A stretch of DNA of 64,000 nucleotides from Kappaphycus alvarezii. Lineage: Eukaryota > Rhodophyta > Florideophyceae > Gigartinales > Solieriaceae. The notes beneath the pieces are model-generated. The model was not told the DNA's origin. It was given only the letters and a program-made list of their open reading frames with translations, and did no database searches. This document shows positions 35,317 to 48,700 of this stretch, piece by piece; position 1 is the first letter of the stretch; every line of letters starts with the position of its first letter. Where the stretch lies: NCBI GenBank assembly GCA_002205965.3, contig NADL03000004.1:124001-188000 (forward strand), read 5' to 3'. Made by a program: the position numbers and the translations under genes.

Positions 35317-37952
35317 CTAAACCCCCTCTTTATTTCTGTTGCGAAATGAACTATTATCTATACATTTATGCAATGGTACTATATTACGAAGTACACCTAT
35401 TCTTAGCTTTTCCGGAGTGATCATGCCATCCTCAGATGGTATCCATCTTGTCTTCTTTGTATGAAGTACCCACCACCGTTCAATACACCTTTCTAGTGAA
35501 CCGCAGTTTTCTTCTTCACCTTCAACTTCTAATTCTCTGTGCATTTATGATATGACCCAACTCTGCGAGCGCCATCTTTCAGCTCCAACAACTGTATGCT
35601 AGTGGTACTGACTTCTACAGAAACTCTGACCATTCTTTCCGTATATTCACAAGGCAGCACGACTGCCCATGGATGTTGATCGGACCGTTGGACAATAAAG
35701 ACTACAGTAAAGTAATAGTGCCTCACTCATAGATCACTTTGAAAATGAACACAATAAATGGCTGTTAATTCATCGGATTCCATTTGCGACTTGCTAAGCA
35801 GTACCTGAATGGTGTCGCCCGTTGTTATAACGTCATGAGCATAAGCTGTGCGGATTATTTTCCCATTCATAACTAAGATTCATCGACAAATCATTGGAAC
35901 CATCATTACTGGCCTGAAATTTATCCTCCAAATACTGGGAAATATCTTTCCACAATAATATTAGCCATTGCGAGGAACTCCAGCATCTTTGGGATTCTCC
36001 TTTGCCTTCCCTACGCACTTAAACTCGATAGATCCTTGACTCGATTCGTCTCTTCCCATACTATCCCCCTCCGAATAATTTGTAACTTACCTTACCGTCC
36101 CCCTCCAACTCCCTACACAACTCTGGGATACACAACTCAGTTAGCAACACATGCCAAGTACTCTACGTACTTGGCATGTGTTTTGTTATCTAGATTCATT
36201 TTTTCGATTCTCTCACCGGATAGCATTCTCCGTAAGCATTCAGCTTCCCTGCTTGATTTTTGCCGTCATTTTATTGCAGCAAATGAAGCAGAACACCAAT
36301 TCGCCCTGCCAGTTGTTTGCTATTGTACGTTTTGTAGCTGATATCTGTGTTTGTCGGTGATTTCTTCTAACGAAGCACCTTTTCAATGGTTGATGAGCAG
36401 CTTCAAATACAAGCTCCGTGACATAACGTACATGCCTATAACATGGAATACTATAATGAAACAACTCAACAAGTCTGTGCAAGTTCGGTTTGTCTAGTCC
36501 GTCAGCGACCCTCTCTTCTTGCTCCATCTCATATAAAACTAGAGTCCTGAAATTATCGAAGGTAGCTACGTACTTTGTTGCATTTCTTTGAAAACTGATT
36601 GTGCAACCGTTGTTTTTCGATTTGAGAACTTTATTGTGTATTGACTTCTGATTGGGGAAGCAATCAGTTCTCTCTCAAACTTGCACAGAGAAGTACATCC
36701 ATGCCAATTTGCATTTCATTGTTCGGCAATAGATGGAAGCAACATGTCATGGCGTTAATGGCCATTAGGGTCAGAAGATGGTCCGTTGCTATAGCAAATG
36801 AGCGGTAAGGATCGAACATGCCGCTTAAAAACCTTTCCTCCCTCTTTTGCAAAGGAATCTTTGACCGGCATCTCTGTAAGGCCTTTTGCAGCGCTATCAA
36901 TGGGCGTCTTTCATAAGACACTGACCAAGTCTTCGACATTACCAACCACTTTGCGTCTTTCTCTGTTATTCTACTTCCTTGCAAAGCCGAATTGCGTTCG
37001 AAGCAGCGCAGATCTGCGCTTGATGTTGCATGCTCTTCCCTCTTGAATCCGTGACTGGTTTTATCAACCTGCTTTTCTTTTCTGAAAGTTCAGAGTGTAG
37101 AAGGTAATGAGGACATGTGACCCCACAAATCCAAGACATGGTACATTCCGGATAGTCAGCAATAAAACCTACAACATCAATAAATATCTTCACTGCGTTG
37201 ACGGCACCAAATTGATCAAGGCTGTTTGAGCCCGTCAAAGTCACGATGTAAACTCCGTCAGTGAACCCAACAACGTTCTCAAATGGAGGATTGATAGCGA
37301 GCAGATATCGGAAGAGGAGCCATCGCGGCCGTAACATCCTCTGGGCATCTCGAAGGCTTCAGACACGGCATCCTCGAGGAGAGTCCTCACGTAGCAGCGC
37401 AGCTGTGTCGCGGAAGAAGGATTCCATGTGATCTGCCAAAAAAAGTTCGGCAAGTTCGGACAGGACGTTGCCAAGAGAGGCTCCGATGCAGGCACCCGCT
37501 CGGTTTCTGAAGAGAAATTTTCGGAAGGGGGGAAAGCGATGGATCTCGACGTTTAAACATGGGTCACAGGAGCGAGTGTAGGACAATTGAAATTTGCTGT
37601 CGGGATGTCCTCGACCGCGACGGTGGATGTTTTCGATGGTCTGAAGGAGGCCTGGCCGTCCTAGCACGATACGATCACCTTCCGTGGCGGGCTCCTCGTC
37701 TCCAGAAAATCCCTCAAAAGCCATGCTATACAGGCAAACGATGTGGTCGTTCCCAGTTTCGTCGTCAATGGCACAGTAGACCTTTGTTTCGCTGTACCAG
37801 TAAACGCTGCGGACATACCAGGTGGATTCGGGAACGAAGGAGTAGGAGGAGCGGTATTCCAAGTACTTAGTGAGACATAACTGATAAGTTTCTTCCCCTG
37901 GTGAAGTCACTACCAGCGTGATGTAGTAGGAACGCTGCGGTATGGCGACCAA
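35317..37952 (-). pseudogene. Decayed large transposase (Plavaka/KDZ-like), frame-broken
   Basis: Successive minus-strand open segments form one decayed gene. 37,952-37,359 is open for 197 codons (starting after a TGA). 37,337-36,966 contains AVKIFIDVVGFIADYPECT followed by a Cys pair (WICGVTCPHYLL), a pattern known from large eukaryotic DNA-transposon transposases of the Plavaka/KDZ type. Around 36,430-36,340, TELVFEAAHQPLKR is followed by RRNHRQTQI, matching the C-terminal TE..HK..K segment of such transposases. 35,726-35,317 holds a further C-terminal part (GSYHKC). Many stops and shifts make it non-functional. The family assignment is inferred from remembered motifs and is moderate at best. 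A histone H3 pseudogene abuts its upstream end. Confidence 0.45.
36146..36182. repeat. Perfect 16-bp stem, 5-nt loop inverted repeat
   Basis: The arms AACACATGCCAAGTAC and its exact reverse complement are separated by TCTAC. It lies inside the 3' part of the transposase relic. On the plus strand a CTAG follows 7 nt after the hairpin. It could be a foldback insertion, a regulatory hairpin or a Helitron-like 3' end; no evidence decides. Confidence 0.85.
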
Positions 37953-38207
37953 AAATGGCCTCGTGCTCCTGTTTCAACACATCTACACTGGGCGGGGGAA
38001 GCCGTTTCGGTAAAGAGCGTAGTGAAGATGGCTGTGCTTTGAGTATACAATCTTGTCGATGTCCAGGTGACCTCGAATTGTTGCGACTTCCGGGCGGGAC
38101 TACACCCCGCCGGTTGGGCAAGGAACGCGAGCTGCCTTGTTAGCGATTTCCTGGAGCGAAGGCCGTCCTCCTGTGCTCATTTTGGATTTCTGATTCGTGC
38201 GAGCCAT
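37945..38207 (-). pseudogene. Histone H3 pseudogene
   Basis: Minus-strand ATG at 38,207-38,205 opens MARTNQKSKMSTGG and continues KAAR, then TGGV, closely following the H3 tail MARTKQTARKSTGG, KAAR and TGGV. The codon after GGV (Lys36 in H3) is TAG (38,102-38,100). Nucleotide similarity continues past the stop into the alpha-N/alpha-1 part (CGGCTTCCCCCGCCCAG region matching the KLPFQR segment). Further on, QEHEAIFG matches the QEACEAYLVG helix after an internal deletion. Relative to H3, Lys4 is Asn, Lys9 is Met, Lys14 is Arg and Lys27 is Val. The coding frame is lost, so this is a pseudogene and not a functional variant. It lies immediately upstream of the decayed transposase. Confidence 0.8.
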
Positions 38208-38626
38208 TGGTGACAGACAAGCGGGACACGAGCAGTCGAAGTCCGAAATGTGGATTTGGGTAGAATGACTGGTTCGTGGGAAAGAGCGAGTTGTATGGGC
38301 AGAGGCAGTTGGAGACGTTGTAACGCAAGCCGTAAAGGGAGACCCGCCCCGAGTACACCAGCATTTCGTCTGCACCTAGGGAGGGGAAGGTCGACGGCTC
38401 CGATGTGTTAGGAAGGCAGGATGGATAGGGAAAGGGAGGACGCAGAGTGATGGCTCGGTCATAGTTTGGAGGTACTCCTGTACAGTACTGTGCACCTGTG
38501 GTGTCTTGTGGGTGTGGGGCATGATTTCTGCAAAATTTGCCGGTGAACCTCCAGCCCTGGGGAGATATTGTACTATATCTCCCCAAGTAACGTAGGGTTA
38601 GAAATGGCGCGGAATAGGTCGGCTAC

Positions 38627-38687
38627 ACAGAATATATATTATATATATACATGTATACATATGTACATACATACATACATGTATACT
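38627..38687. repeat. AT / ATGT microsatellite
   Basis: An (AT)n run followed by TACATGTATACATATG and (ACAT)n units, low-complexity and partly self-complementary. Confidence 0.85.
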
Positions 38688-39040
38688 GAACTTTAATGTT
38701 TCGTGCATGAAAAACGGTGGAGGACTGGTAATGCTTGGCCACGGCAAATAAAGAAACGTTTCAAGCATTTCAAAAAACTCTACAGTTGCCCATATATGAA
38801 TGGCTCCTAAAGCATTGTACTGTACTGTAATTGTAAATTTTCGATTGCAAAGTTTGTTACCTAATTACTTTGCCGAAGAACTCACAATCTGAACTCAAAT
38901 TTTAATGGCCATCGCATTGTTACACACCATATTTAAGTATAAATGTATACTTGGGACTTTTGTGGGAATTGCAAACAAAGTCTCTTCACAGCTTCGATTA
39001 CGCCAATTCATTTTTATGAAAAAATATTAATGGTCTGGGT
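38688..39040. other. Divergent spacer
   Basis: AT-rich sequence between the minus-strand relic ending at 38.2 kb and the plus-strand relic starting near 39.04 kb. TACTGTAC-type motifs flank it (38,475-38,495, 38,816-38,830 and 39,045-39,085). Confidence 0.4.
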
Positions 39041-41846
39041 ATGCACAGTACGATACCGTATTGTACTGTATACTGTAGTACTATACTCAATCCGGGTCTA
39101 GGTACTGTCTCGAAGCAACGTCAAATTGGCAAAACTCTCAGTTTTGAGAAGCGACGAGTTGATGTTGACGAAGAAGATTCTGACGTGAATGAAAGCAATA
39201 TCGTTGAAACAGCTTATGTGACGGGCTATCCTTCGCAAGGTCCGATTGTAGAGAACGAAGAAAACAGATCAAATAATTCTGAAGTAGAAGAAATCAATCC
39301 TGTGCGGGAAGAACGGAAAGATGATTATCTGGTCCGAGCTTCCGGCCGGAAGGAGGAGAAAGGGGAAAGTTCGACGTGGCTACCGAGAGAAGTTCAGATG
39401 ATTAATGCATGGTACTGGGAATTTACTTCTCTAGATTGTAGAAATCATTGGTTGCAAATTTTAATTTGATGAAGGATGTTCTTTCCAAGAGGATACATTC
39501 AGTTTAGAAACAGATCAATGGACTCAAAAGTGATTTTGGAGAACTCCGTACCACCTCTGGTGGAGATCTTCCGGATCATACATCTGTAACTACTGCTATA
39601 TCTGCATTTATAACAAAAACTCAGAGCGTCACTCACCATTTGAAATGGATTTTCGATGAGGAAGTTCTATCCCGTGTAGTTTCCACTCTTCTTGCAGATG
39701 CGGTCATTTAGATAGCGCTTTAGGATCCTCAAGCACACAAGAGCTCATGTAAGGAAGCCCTACACACCCCACTGTTTTAATTGCTACATGGCGGTAAGTG
39801 TCGAGAACAGAAGAAAAGAGTTGTATTGTGCCGCAGCAAGTCCAGGAAGAGAATCTTCATGACTGCAATTTTCAATTTGCAGCACAAAGCATTTGATAAT
39901 TTTCTGCCCGCTGAGAATACGGCACGTACATCTTGGGAGAAAGATTCATCAAAAAGGGATGAAAAACCCGATTGAAAATTGCCTCTCTGATGATGGTGAC
40001 TTCGGAGATCGAAAAACAAACTTACTGTCCACCCGAAATGGCTGAGGACTGGGTACGTCACTGTCGCGTACATTGATGCTGCGCAGCGTCAAAAAGAGGA
40101 GGTTCTGAGCAACTGAAAAGAATCGGAAGACTGCATATCAGAAAATCGCTGGAACCACCGCTGGTACGATGTCAAAGATGTACCGACAAGGAATGATATT
40201 TCCAGGTACGCTGCATATCTTGAATTCAGTATGGTGAAACAGTTCCTGCACAACTGTCGTCGAAGTGGCAAGAAGGCCCTTTTTGAGATTCTATTCTATT
40301 TGATGGTACCGTGGAGTAGTCATGGATTTGATACTGCCCAAGATATTTCGACTATTACATGGGCTAATCCGGACGAAGGTGCTATGAAGCCAATAGAAGA
40401 TTTCACGGAAATGACGCATCATCGATGTGATCCCGCCACCGCCGAAAAGAACAGTGCAGATATGGATTCAAGGTTTACGACTGCGATTAAATGTTTCGAG
40501 ACAATATCTAGACCGTGATTGAGGCTAGCCCTATCCTAATGCGTTTGGCATACTCTAATATTTCGCTTTCCTCATCTCTATATCTTGATCTTGCTCCACA
40601 CTCAATTTTTGAGGTGATCTTGGTGGAATTTACCCATTATTTGAGTTTTTTTTCCTTTTTCGAATCAAGATGGTCGTTGTTGGGCAGAAGTGTAACGCTC
40701 TGCCCTTCAGAATCACAACAGGAAGGATCGATTTCTGTAGACGAAATTCTCAATCGGCATTGCGAGATCAGTACTGCTGTAACTTTATACATATGCAGTA
40801 TACTTACTTAGCTGCTCTGCCTGGCAACGTTGAGCTCGAGAGTTTACAAAAATTATATTTTTCACGCCAAAATAATACCCAAATACAACGCTTTTTTCCT
40901 GAAAATCAAGAAGTAAGGACTCCTCTCCCTGGTTATTAATTTCGAAGTGTCTAGGAGTTGCTTCTCAGCAAACGGTAGTACTGATCTTTCGTCGTTGCAC
41001 TATTTTCCCCTTCCCGACCCAATTGTTGAAACAGATGAAACAAGTAAACACAGATCAGCTGATTCCGCCACCAAAGATACCAATGGGCGGCCAGTGAGAA
41101 GCTGCAAGGTGAGGGATGCAGTGCCGAAAGTACTTCAAGACACAGATGACGATACGCTAAAATGGTATAGAGTTCATATTATCGGTTTGCTACGGGAGAG
41201 AGACGAAGGATTGGTCTTAGCACGTGCAAATCTGCAATATTAAGCTCAACATGGTCTTTAAGAGGAGGTTAATGATTTGGAATATCTGCAAGGATGTCGG
41301 CTTCGCAGGGAGGAAGACTCGATGTACAAGAACGAGAACCCGCTACTTAAGAGGAAGGGCGCCAAATATGAGCCTCATACAGTTCAAGTCAGGGCCGCTC
41401 TGATAACGGACGACAACGATACACTCATTGGTGATAGCGATTATGAATGGAAGCACATCGCAAATGTTGCCTCTAGTTCAAGAAAAACTCGCAAGTGACG
41501 AGGTTCTTCGAAGTATCATATACTTGGAAGTGTGCGTAAGTTGCATGAGGATCAAGCCCTGCTGGCCACAAAGGTTGCCCCCATAGAGAGAAGGCTTCAA
41601 GTGAGCTAGGAAATCTTATGTTACAGGAGCGCCACTGTTATGTAATATTGCGTGAATGAAATGAAGATGAGAGCGAGAAAGAAGTTGTTTGCGACTGTGC
41701 AGTGTGCACTGCGCAAGCCGCTGTCAAAAAGTGCGCATGTATCTGGGGATGAGGATGCGCTTGATCAGCCATCGAGATTTTCAGAGGTAATACCGCATTT
41801 GCTGAGAATTATAGTGTACATTTCAGGTGTTCGAATCACTGGCTAA
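39041..41846 (+). pseudogene. Decayed coding region of unknown family
   Basis: Several plus-strand open segments read as former protein: 39,041-39,469 (acidic, FEKRRVDVDEEDSDVNESN), about 39,560-39,710 (ITKTQSVTHHLKWIFDEEVL), 39,781-39,975, 40,231-40,518 (VKQFLHNCRRSGKKALFEIL) and 40,947-41,846. In the last, one frame continues across two stops (DTDDDTLKWYRVHIIGLLRERDEG then LEYLQGCRLRREEDSMYKNE). The continuity over about 2.8 kb with broken frames indicates a large decayed gene or element. It is oriented away from the transposase relic at 35.3-38.0 kb. I recognise no domain; a second gene of a transposon or a nuclear protein would both fit. Confidence 0.4.
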
Positions 41847-42175
41847 GGGTATCTTCTCGTACAGAAAGCAGATTTAGCTCAATGTGTATTCTTGCACCCA
41901 CCTTATCTCTACACACAAAATCCTGCGGTATGATCTTCGTATTTTTACACATATTTCGATGTTCTTGCGCTTTTCTGAGGTCATCTTGCGATCAAATCTG
42001 TCACAAATTGACAGGTTATGTTGACGTGAAGTTCGAAGGGTCCCGCTGGACAGCCGCTACGGATTCTGGGTGCATATTGATACAACGAAGGTGACAAGGA
42101 TTCTCAAGCAATGCTTTTGATAGGGGCTAGCTGTGGTGGGGACCTACCAAAAGAGAGGGAAGATAATGAATAGAA

Positions 42176-42715
42176 GTGCGTTCGGTGTTATTTAGACAAA
42201 GCAAGGAGTTTATAGAGGGTGTATTCGCTTCACTATTGCGCGCCAGGAGACAATTGACGGGCCACCAAGTTGATCCAACAATAGGCTGGAACGAGAAGGC
42301 GCATAGAAGGATGTTTGGAATGGCTTGGGATAGAGGTGCAGAATCGAGCAAGAAAATGTGGTCAACAATTGCATACCATGAGGATATAATACCAGGGAGG
42401 TTGGAGATCTTCATCCCTTATGTGATCGTAGTAGTCGATATTTTATGCATAGCGTTCACGTCAAACTTATCAGGAAACTCTCGGCTTCTAGAGAAAAAGT
42501 ATAGCATAACAAACCATAGAATATGTCGGAGTCTTCAATCATTAACGTACAAGTTGAGTTACCTCCTCGTGTTTATGTCAAAACTTCAGATTCAATACTT
42601 TGGAATGTGGATTGACGAAACGAGCGTTTATGTTCCATTAGATTTGATACAATATTGCAAAAGAAAATTGAGTTCCAATATTTTTGTTAAACTTGCATAC
42701 CATAATTTAGTATGA
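42176..42715 (+). CDS. Open frame of unknown function, possibly fortuitous
   Basis: 180 codons are open without an ATG near the start (first codon GTG). The N-terminal half has ordinary protein-like composition (RQLTGHQVDPTIGWNEKAHRR). The second half is AT-driven, with a hydrophobic segment (IPYVIVVVDILCIAF, about residues 79-93). No domain was recognised. It may be the tail of the decayed region upstream or a chance frame. Confidence 0.2.
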   Translation: MRSVLFRQSKEFIEGVFASLLRARRQLTGHQVDPTIGWNEKAHRRMFGMAWDRGAESSKKMWSTIAYHEDIIPGRLEIFIPYVIVVVDILCIAFTSNLSGNSRLLEKKYSITNHRICRSLQSLTYKLSYLLVFMSKLQIQYFGMWIDETSVYVPLDLIQYCKRKLSSNIFVKLAYHNLV

Positions 42716-45700
42716 ATCCAGATTCTGCACTTGCAGTTGAGAAGCAGGCCTTCAAACAGACACTTTTAGCCATTATACATGTCAGAGAGTAACAGTTTCG
42801 GCGAATACCTGTTTGAGATGTAAGCCAAGCGACCATTCTTCGTATAAATGCGACATGATGTTTTCAAATCTAAACAGACGTAGTGGTTCTGCATTGCTGA
42901 AACCATTGAAATTGAGCGAAAATTAGTATATAACGATTCGGTCGTTTCGTCTGAGTAGAATAGGAAGGCCTGTTTTACTCTGGATTGTTGTGTTTGTGGG
43001 GAATGGTATTGATTGAGATGAAATAGATTCTATGCAAGTCACCATTGAAAGACCTACTAAGTGTTAGATCAAGCCGGTCTTCCACTTCCATGCACTTTCC
43101 TGGCATGTTGCCCGTGTGAATTTCCGGATTCTTATCTTGGAAATGTTCCTACGATAGAAAGTGTGTTCACTTGATCACACAAGTTGTGGGAGCTCACTTG
43201 AAGGAGAGTTAAAGTAGTCTTCGTAATTTAATACTGATATTTAATCATCCCGAAAGTTTTACGTAATATATTATACTGCCTTTGTGGGCTTATGTGGTCT
43301 CAATAACATGAAATTTTGATTGCCCATGGTAAAATTCTTGATTTATAAATTTCCTCAAGCGTAGATTCTCAATCTATGAACTTAAACTTGCGCGAAACGT
43401 GTTACAACAGTACAAACACTGATTTTTCCACTTAATATCGCAAGGGATTGGAGTATCAGATTCACTGAAAAGATTAGGAAAAAAGATCAAAATTAATAGG
43501 TCTATAAAGCAGCTCGATGCCTCACTTTCGGCAAAGCTATACCTCGAGAGCTACCTCTACAGCAACAATTGTTTCTAGAAGTAGATGACTGGTTCAAAAC
43601 ATTGAAGTATTGAATCTGGATCAGTGGCTACCAAGTCTTCATGTAACCCTTGGCTTCAAAAAAAAATATTTCACACTGCCACTCGCTAATTACTTTCTTA
43701 TTGCTTGATTCTTAGTTATAACTAAAAAATAGGACAATTTTAGCTGCTATTGCAGCAATAACTAAAGAGTTCGTGTAACTTAGACCTTATCCAAGTCGAA
43801 TTGAGTATACGTTTCTTCAACTTGTGCTTATCATACCACAGACGAAATATGTACTGTTGAGATCTCCAGAAAAAATGTGGAGAAGTGAATAGCAAAAGAG
43901 CACCTGAATATATTATGAATTCACACATTCCTCCAATCTATGATTTAAAACTTGCACATGACAGAACTGCATTTAGAAACTGGTTGAACTAGAAAAAAGG
44001 GTTTAAGCAAGTTCTCAACTGCATCCTATAACTTTTAAACAGAGCAAATAGAATTACATCCAACGTAGAGTGAAAACAGACCCACTGAAATTAAAAATAA
44101 ACTGTTAGCTGGCCGTAAATCTTAGCTCAATAAGAACGCGTGTGTCATACTCTAACCATTACTGATAAAATTTTAATTAATTTGCAGTTCTCGTAGCCCA
44201 AGTTTCGACGAACGCTCCCCGGGGTGTAAATTTGTAAAAATGTACCACGTAGTATTCCTTCCCCCATATTCTACTACCCCTCTAGTTTTCAATGTTTTGT
44301 GCCAAAGCAAAATAGTATAGTAATTATTATTCCATTTTTCTTTGGCAATATTTACATAATCATAATAACTAAATTATTTAGTTTCTAAATGAGATGGCCT
44401 CCACATCGTAGGTTAACGCTAAGAGATTCAGTGAATCTATTGTGGAATTAAATCTTTACATTATCTCCTCATATTTGGATTCAAATGCATCTAAACATAC
44501 TAAGAGAACAACATTACTGGGTGGGTTATTTATGCAATAAATTGCCTTATGTGGGTGTTATTTGCCTTCGCACGACTTCCTTTTGATATATAATGAGTTT
44601 TATTTCTTCCTTTTACCGTAATTAAAACCCAAAGCATCGGTGCTCATGAATTTTCGCAACCAATTCTTACCAATACATCGAAACAAATGAGTTTTGGATA
44701 CAGGGAATGAAAATAAGTGAGCTCTTTCTCAATTATAATCACCATTTGGTGCTAGGCAAAGGTAGTACTGGGCTACTTTATATAATATTTGTTTATGCAG
44801 TAATCTAGAGTAGATCTCTACGTACATGGCAATCTGACAATAGTCCGAAATATATTCGTAGACCCAAAAAGCTACATGGCGTTGAAAACGGTCTGTGTCG
44901 ATTTTTTTAATTGAAATTGAATTTTAGATTTATGGTAAAAAGTCTTGGGTATTGGAAGTTTGGTTAGCGGACAGAAGGGAGAATCGAGAAAACATAGAGA
45001 AGGAAGGATAGTAAGACGGATAATCTATTTTATTTTGATGGGAAATTTTGTATCCCGAAAGACAGAGCGGTATACTGTAGAGAGTTAGCGGAGGTGTATT
45101 TTCGGAAATGAAGATGAATTATATCGACAAAGTTGGCTGTTGAAGGCTATAAGATGTTCTAATGGCGCTGTATGTGATATTTGTAAAGCACAGTATATTG
45201 TGTAGTAGGCTTGTTTCTGGACCAATCCTCAGCAGCAGCTAATGCAATTTTTGAGGTGAACTTGCTCGGAAACTATGGCAGCAATAAGGCTGAAACTTTG
45301 TACGAACAAAAAAATAAGCTTACACCGCAATAATGTGCCATCAGAAGTGGAATTTCAATAGAACATGACGAGCTTTGAGCGTTTGTAAGGCAATATACTG
45401 TATAGTATGCAAAAAAGCTGTTCTAAGAAAGTTTTTCTCACTTTTATCTATATTCATTCCTTAAATCGTTTTGAATTGATGTGAGGTCTTTGGTGATCAA
45501 AACTGAACTGGAAAATCAAAATGAAAGCAAGTATGCATCTATCTCTCGAACCCCTGTGTAATTCCGCAGGATTTTCGATGTTAGAAATCCCAACAAAAAC
45601 TTCTCAAAATTACGCAAACAAGAAGTCTAACGACTGCAACTATAGACCTTCCAAAATGGCACGATGCCTGACCGAGAGTTCAAATACTTTTCAATTGCGA

Positions 45701-48700
45701 GTTCAGAGCTCCGGAGACTTTTTTATCAGATAAATATATTATAAAAATGGGAATTTTTGTCTTAGCCAATTGAAGGTTTCGGATTGCAATATTTATATAC
45801 CAAAGTCGGTACCCGATAGTATTGAAATTTACCTTTCCGACAACTTTGGTTTTATTTTAGCTCAACGACTCGATGCTTCTATAGATATTCCATGAAAAAA
45901 CTCGTACAGAGTAGCAGTAATTCACTGAGACAAAGCGTCCAGAAAACTGCAATATGCTTTTCTCATTATCAGACGTTATTATTATAGGAATTTAAGCTTG
46001 ACTTACGGCCTGTTTCAATCTGTCTAGACATTGGTACGGCCTTATGTATAATATTACAGCCTTTCAGCTTTCTGGTGTTGATGAACAACTGGAACATGTT
46101 CTTATTGATTGATGACGTTGTTATCTCTTCGAATATCCTATGTGTGTGCTTTTGGCGGACTTACAAGTAGTTTTTTAACTTACGGCAATGACTTCGGCTG
46201 AGATGATATTTAAGAAGGAATTCTCTCATGTACATTTGACCGCAGACAGGGATGCCAAAGGCGTTAACAAGTTATTTTTCATTTTTGGTTCATTTATCTA
46301 TATTTTATGTATTTTTTATCTGTTTACATATTTTTTACCCAAAATGGCTTTCCAAGGAAAATAACGTTGTGTATCGAACTCTTTTGCCTGCTTTAATCAT
46401 TCTCATGTTTAATTTGGAAGTTTAGAAAATTTATTTAAGACTTTTAGACATCTCTTTTTTCAGATTTCGATCCTCTTTCCATCTTCACGTACATTATTTC
46501 ATCGTTTTGAATCCTTCCACTTAAGTTAATTGAAAATAGAGCACTTTAGAATTTATTTGAATAGTTAGACGTCGCTCTTCCGCAGCTCAAAATTCTAAAT
46601 CATATCCCTGATCCACAGCTTTCTCTTCATGCTGAATTCTCCTCTCTTCCAAGGACATAAGTTTCTCTTAGTTGCCATTCTCCACTTGTAGACGCGATCA
46701 TTGTATCCCCAAGCTCTTTTTTACTTTTTGATTTGTTCCTGTACAAAATTTTGCTGCCTTGAGTGCACCCAACACTCTTTCGCTATCATTGGTGCTTGAA
46801 TTTCTTGTATTCTTTGTTTCATGGGCAGCTCTACCAGTATCTGAGCCATTCCACATTGCAGCTTTTTTACAGAATATCCATTATTCTACAAAACATTTGA
46901 TGTTACTGGTCTATCTCATATTAACATCAATATAAAATGTATCTCTTCATCGGGCTCATTCAATTCCTCTCTGTTGAGCTTCTCGAACTTTCATTTCTCT
47001 TAAGTAGCCTCGGTATCATTGTCACAATGTAGATCCTCAACCAACCTTTCATACATCCCATGTTCTTCCCCTTCACCGTAGGCTAATCCATTCCTACTAT
47101 TAGTTCTCCTTCAATACACGAGAATAAGCTTTAAAAATCCTGGCAATGTTTGCCATCTACAGACCACGGTAGCAATTTATACTCTTTCAAATTTTCCCTC
47201 AACTTGAAAAAGAGCGCAAGGTTCTCCCGGAGCTGCTTTGATTGGAAACCTTTCGCTGTAATATCTCTCAATAAATATTTTTCCATTTCCTATACGAAAC
47301 TTTTCTGTACCAGTACCTCTTACTCCTAAGTAGGAAACTTTCTACATGATTTGACTTCTGTCTCTTTCATTTTACTTCTTATTAAAATAAAGAATTTTTC
47401 CTCATCGATAGAAGTACGTGGCAGAGCCCCACTCAGTGAAAGAGACAGGAAAAGATGCTAGCATGTCTGACATTGGCATTTTCATGACGCCATTGAAAGT
47501 CGCTGATATCGTTGAAAACTAAAGGAAGATGTATTTTTTACTGGCCCTTTTTCTTTCCAATACCCCCCAAGATCACTATAGCTCCGCTTGGGGCCTGTTT
47601 CCGACTCATTTGAATGATAAAGAAACGATATAACTTCTACTTTGTTGAATAATTTGTTCATGGATAAATTAAGGCAGTTTTCCTCGTTTCGAAATGGTTT
47701 CATAGAAACAGTAATACACCATAGAGCAGAGTAACCTGGAGGGATACGAAAGGAAATACGTATTGTAACAGCAACTACTGTGGCAGTATTTCGGTGAGTC
47801 AATATCAGTGCCGTTATTATTCTAGTAGTGCGTACCTAAAAGGTAGCAAGTAATAAAGAATATCGCAGAAACCCTCCAATATCTCGAAGGAAGATTCCAA
47901 AATAGATTTTTTCCATGCATTATTCAAAATATGTGTGGCATAGTTTTAAACGAATGTATGACAAAAACTGTAGAAACCTATGGTATTAAGAATCTAAATA
48001 CGATTGAATCCAAAAATATACTTCAAATTCTGCTCTCGTATATGTTAAAGAATCATAAACTCTGACATCTTTATTTTCGAGCATTACAATCATTAATTAT
48101 CTAAAGTTGGACTGTCTTTTTACCTAAGCCGTGCGACTATATTGACATGAGAGGTTTTTAGGTCCGTTTTGAATGCTTTGACTTTTATAAGTTTCCATGC
48201 AGCTTATAACTCTTCCGATCATTTGAATCTGTTGCACGAATCTATGGTAGCAACAAAGGCACTATTCAGTATACACCCTTTAGCTGCAGATTGCTTCCTA
48301 ATATAGTTGAAATTTTCACGGAATGCGTAAACATACTAATTTTTGCATATATCACGTTAAAAGATTTCGGGGCGCCGAAATAGAATCAAAATCATAGTAA
48401 AATACATAAATATTTCATCCTGGAATCGAAACTACGAAATATTCTGGCTTCTGATCTTGAATTTCAGAAACACTAGGTTTTCCTCTGACATAAAGATCAA
48501 TTTTTTATTGAAGATATGCGCTATAGCTAAAGTTTTGACAAATTCACTCATTTATATAGACGATATTTAATCGACTTCAATGAATTTTATATTTAAGATG
48601 TGATTTGAAAACGAGGTTTTGTGAATCCTGGTAGACAATATCAAAAGATTTATGTTCCCCCGGGGGAGGTCGTGAGCGCTGTTCATTCATTGGTTATTTT

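Noticed and set aside
41820..41845. tRNA-like B-box (GGTGTTCGAATCACTGG)
   Set aside because: No A-box, acceptor stem or cloverleaf can be formed around it. A similar look-alike near 22,335 fails in the same way.
48655..48670. CCCCCGGGGG palindrome in AT-rich sequence
   Set aside because: Striking locally but only 10 bp and not repeated; no function can be argued.
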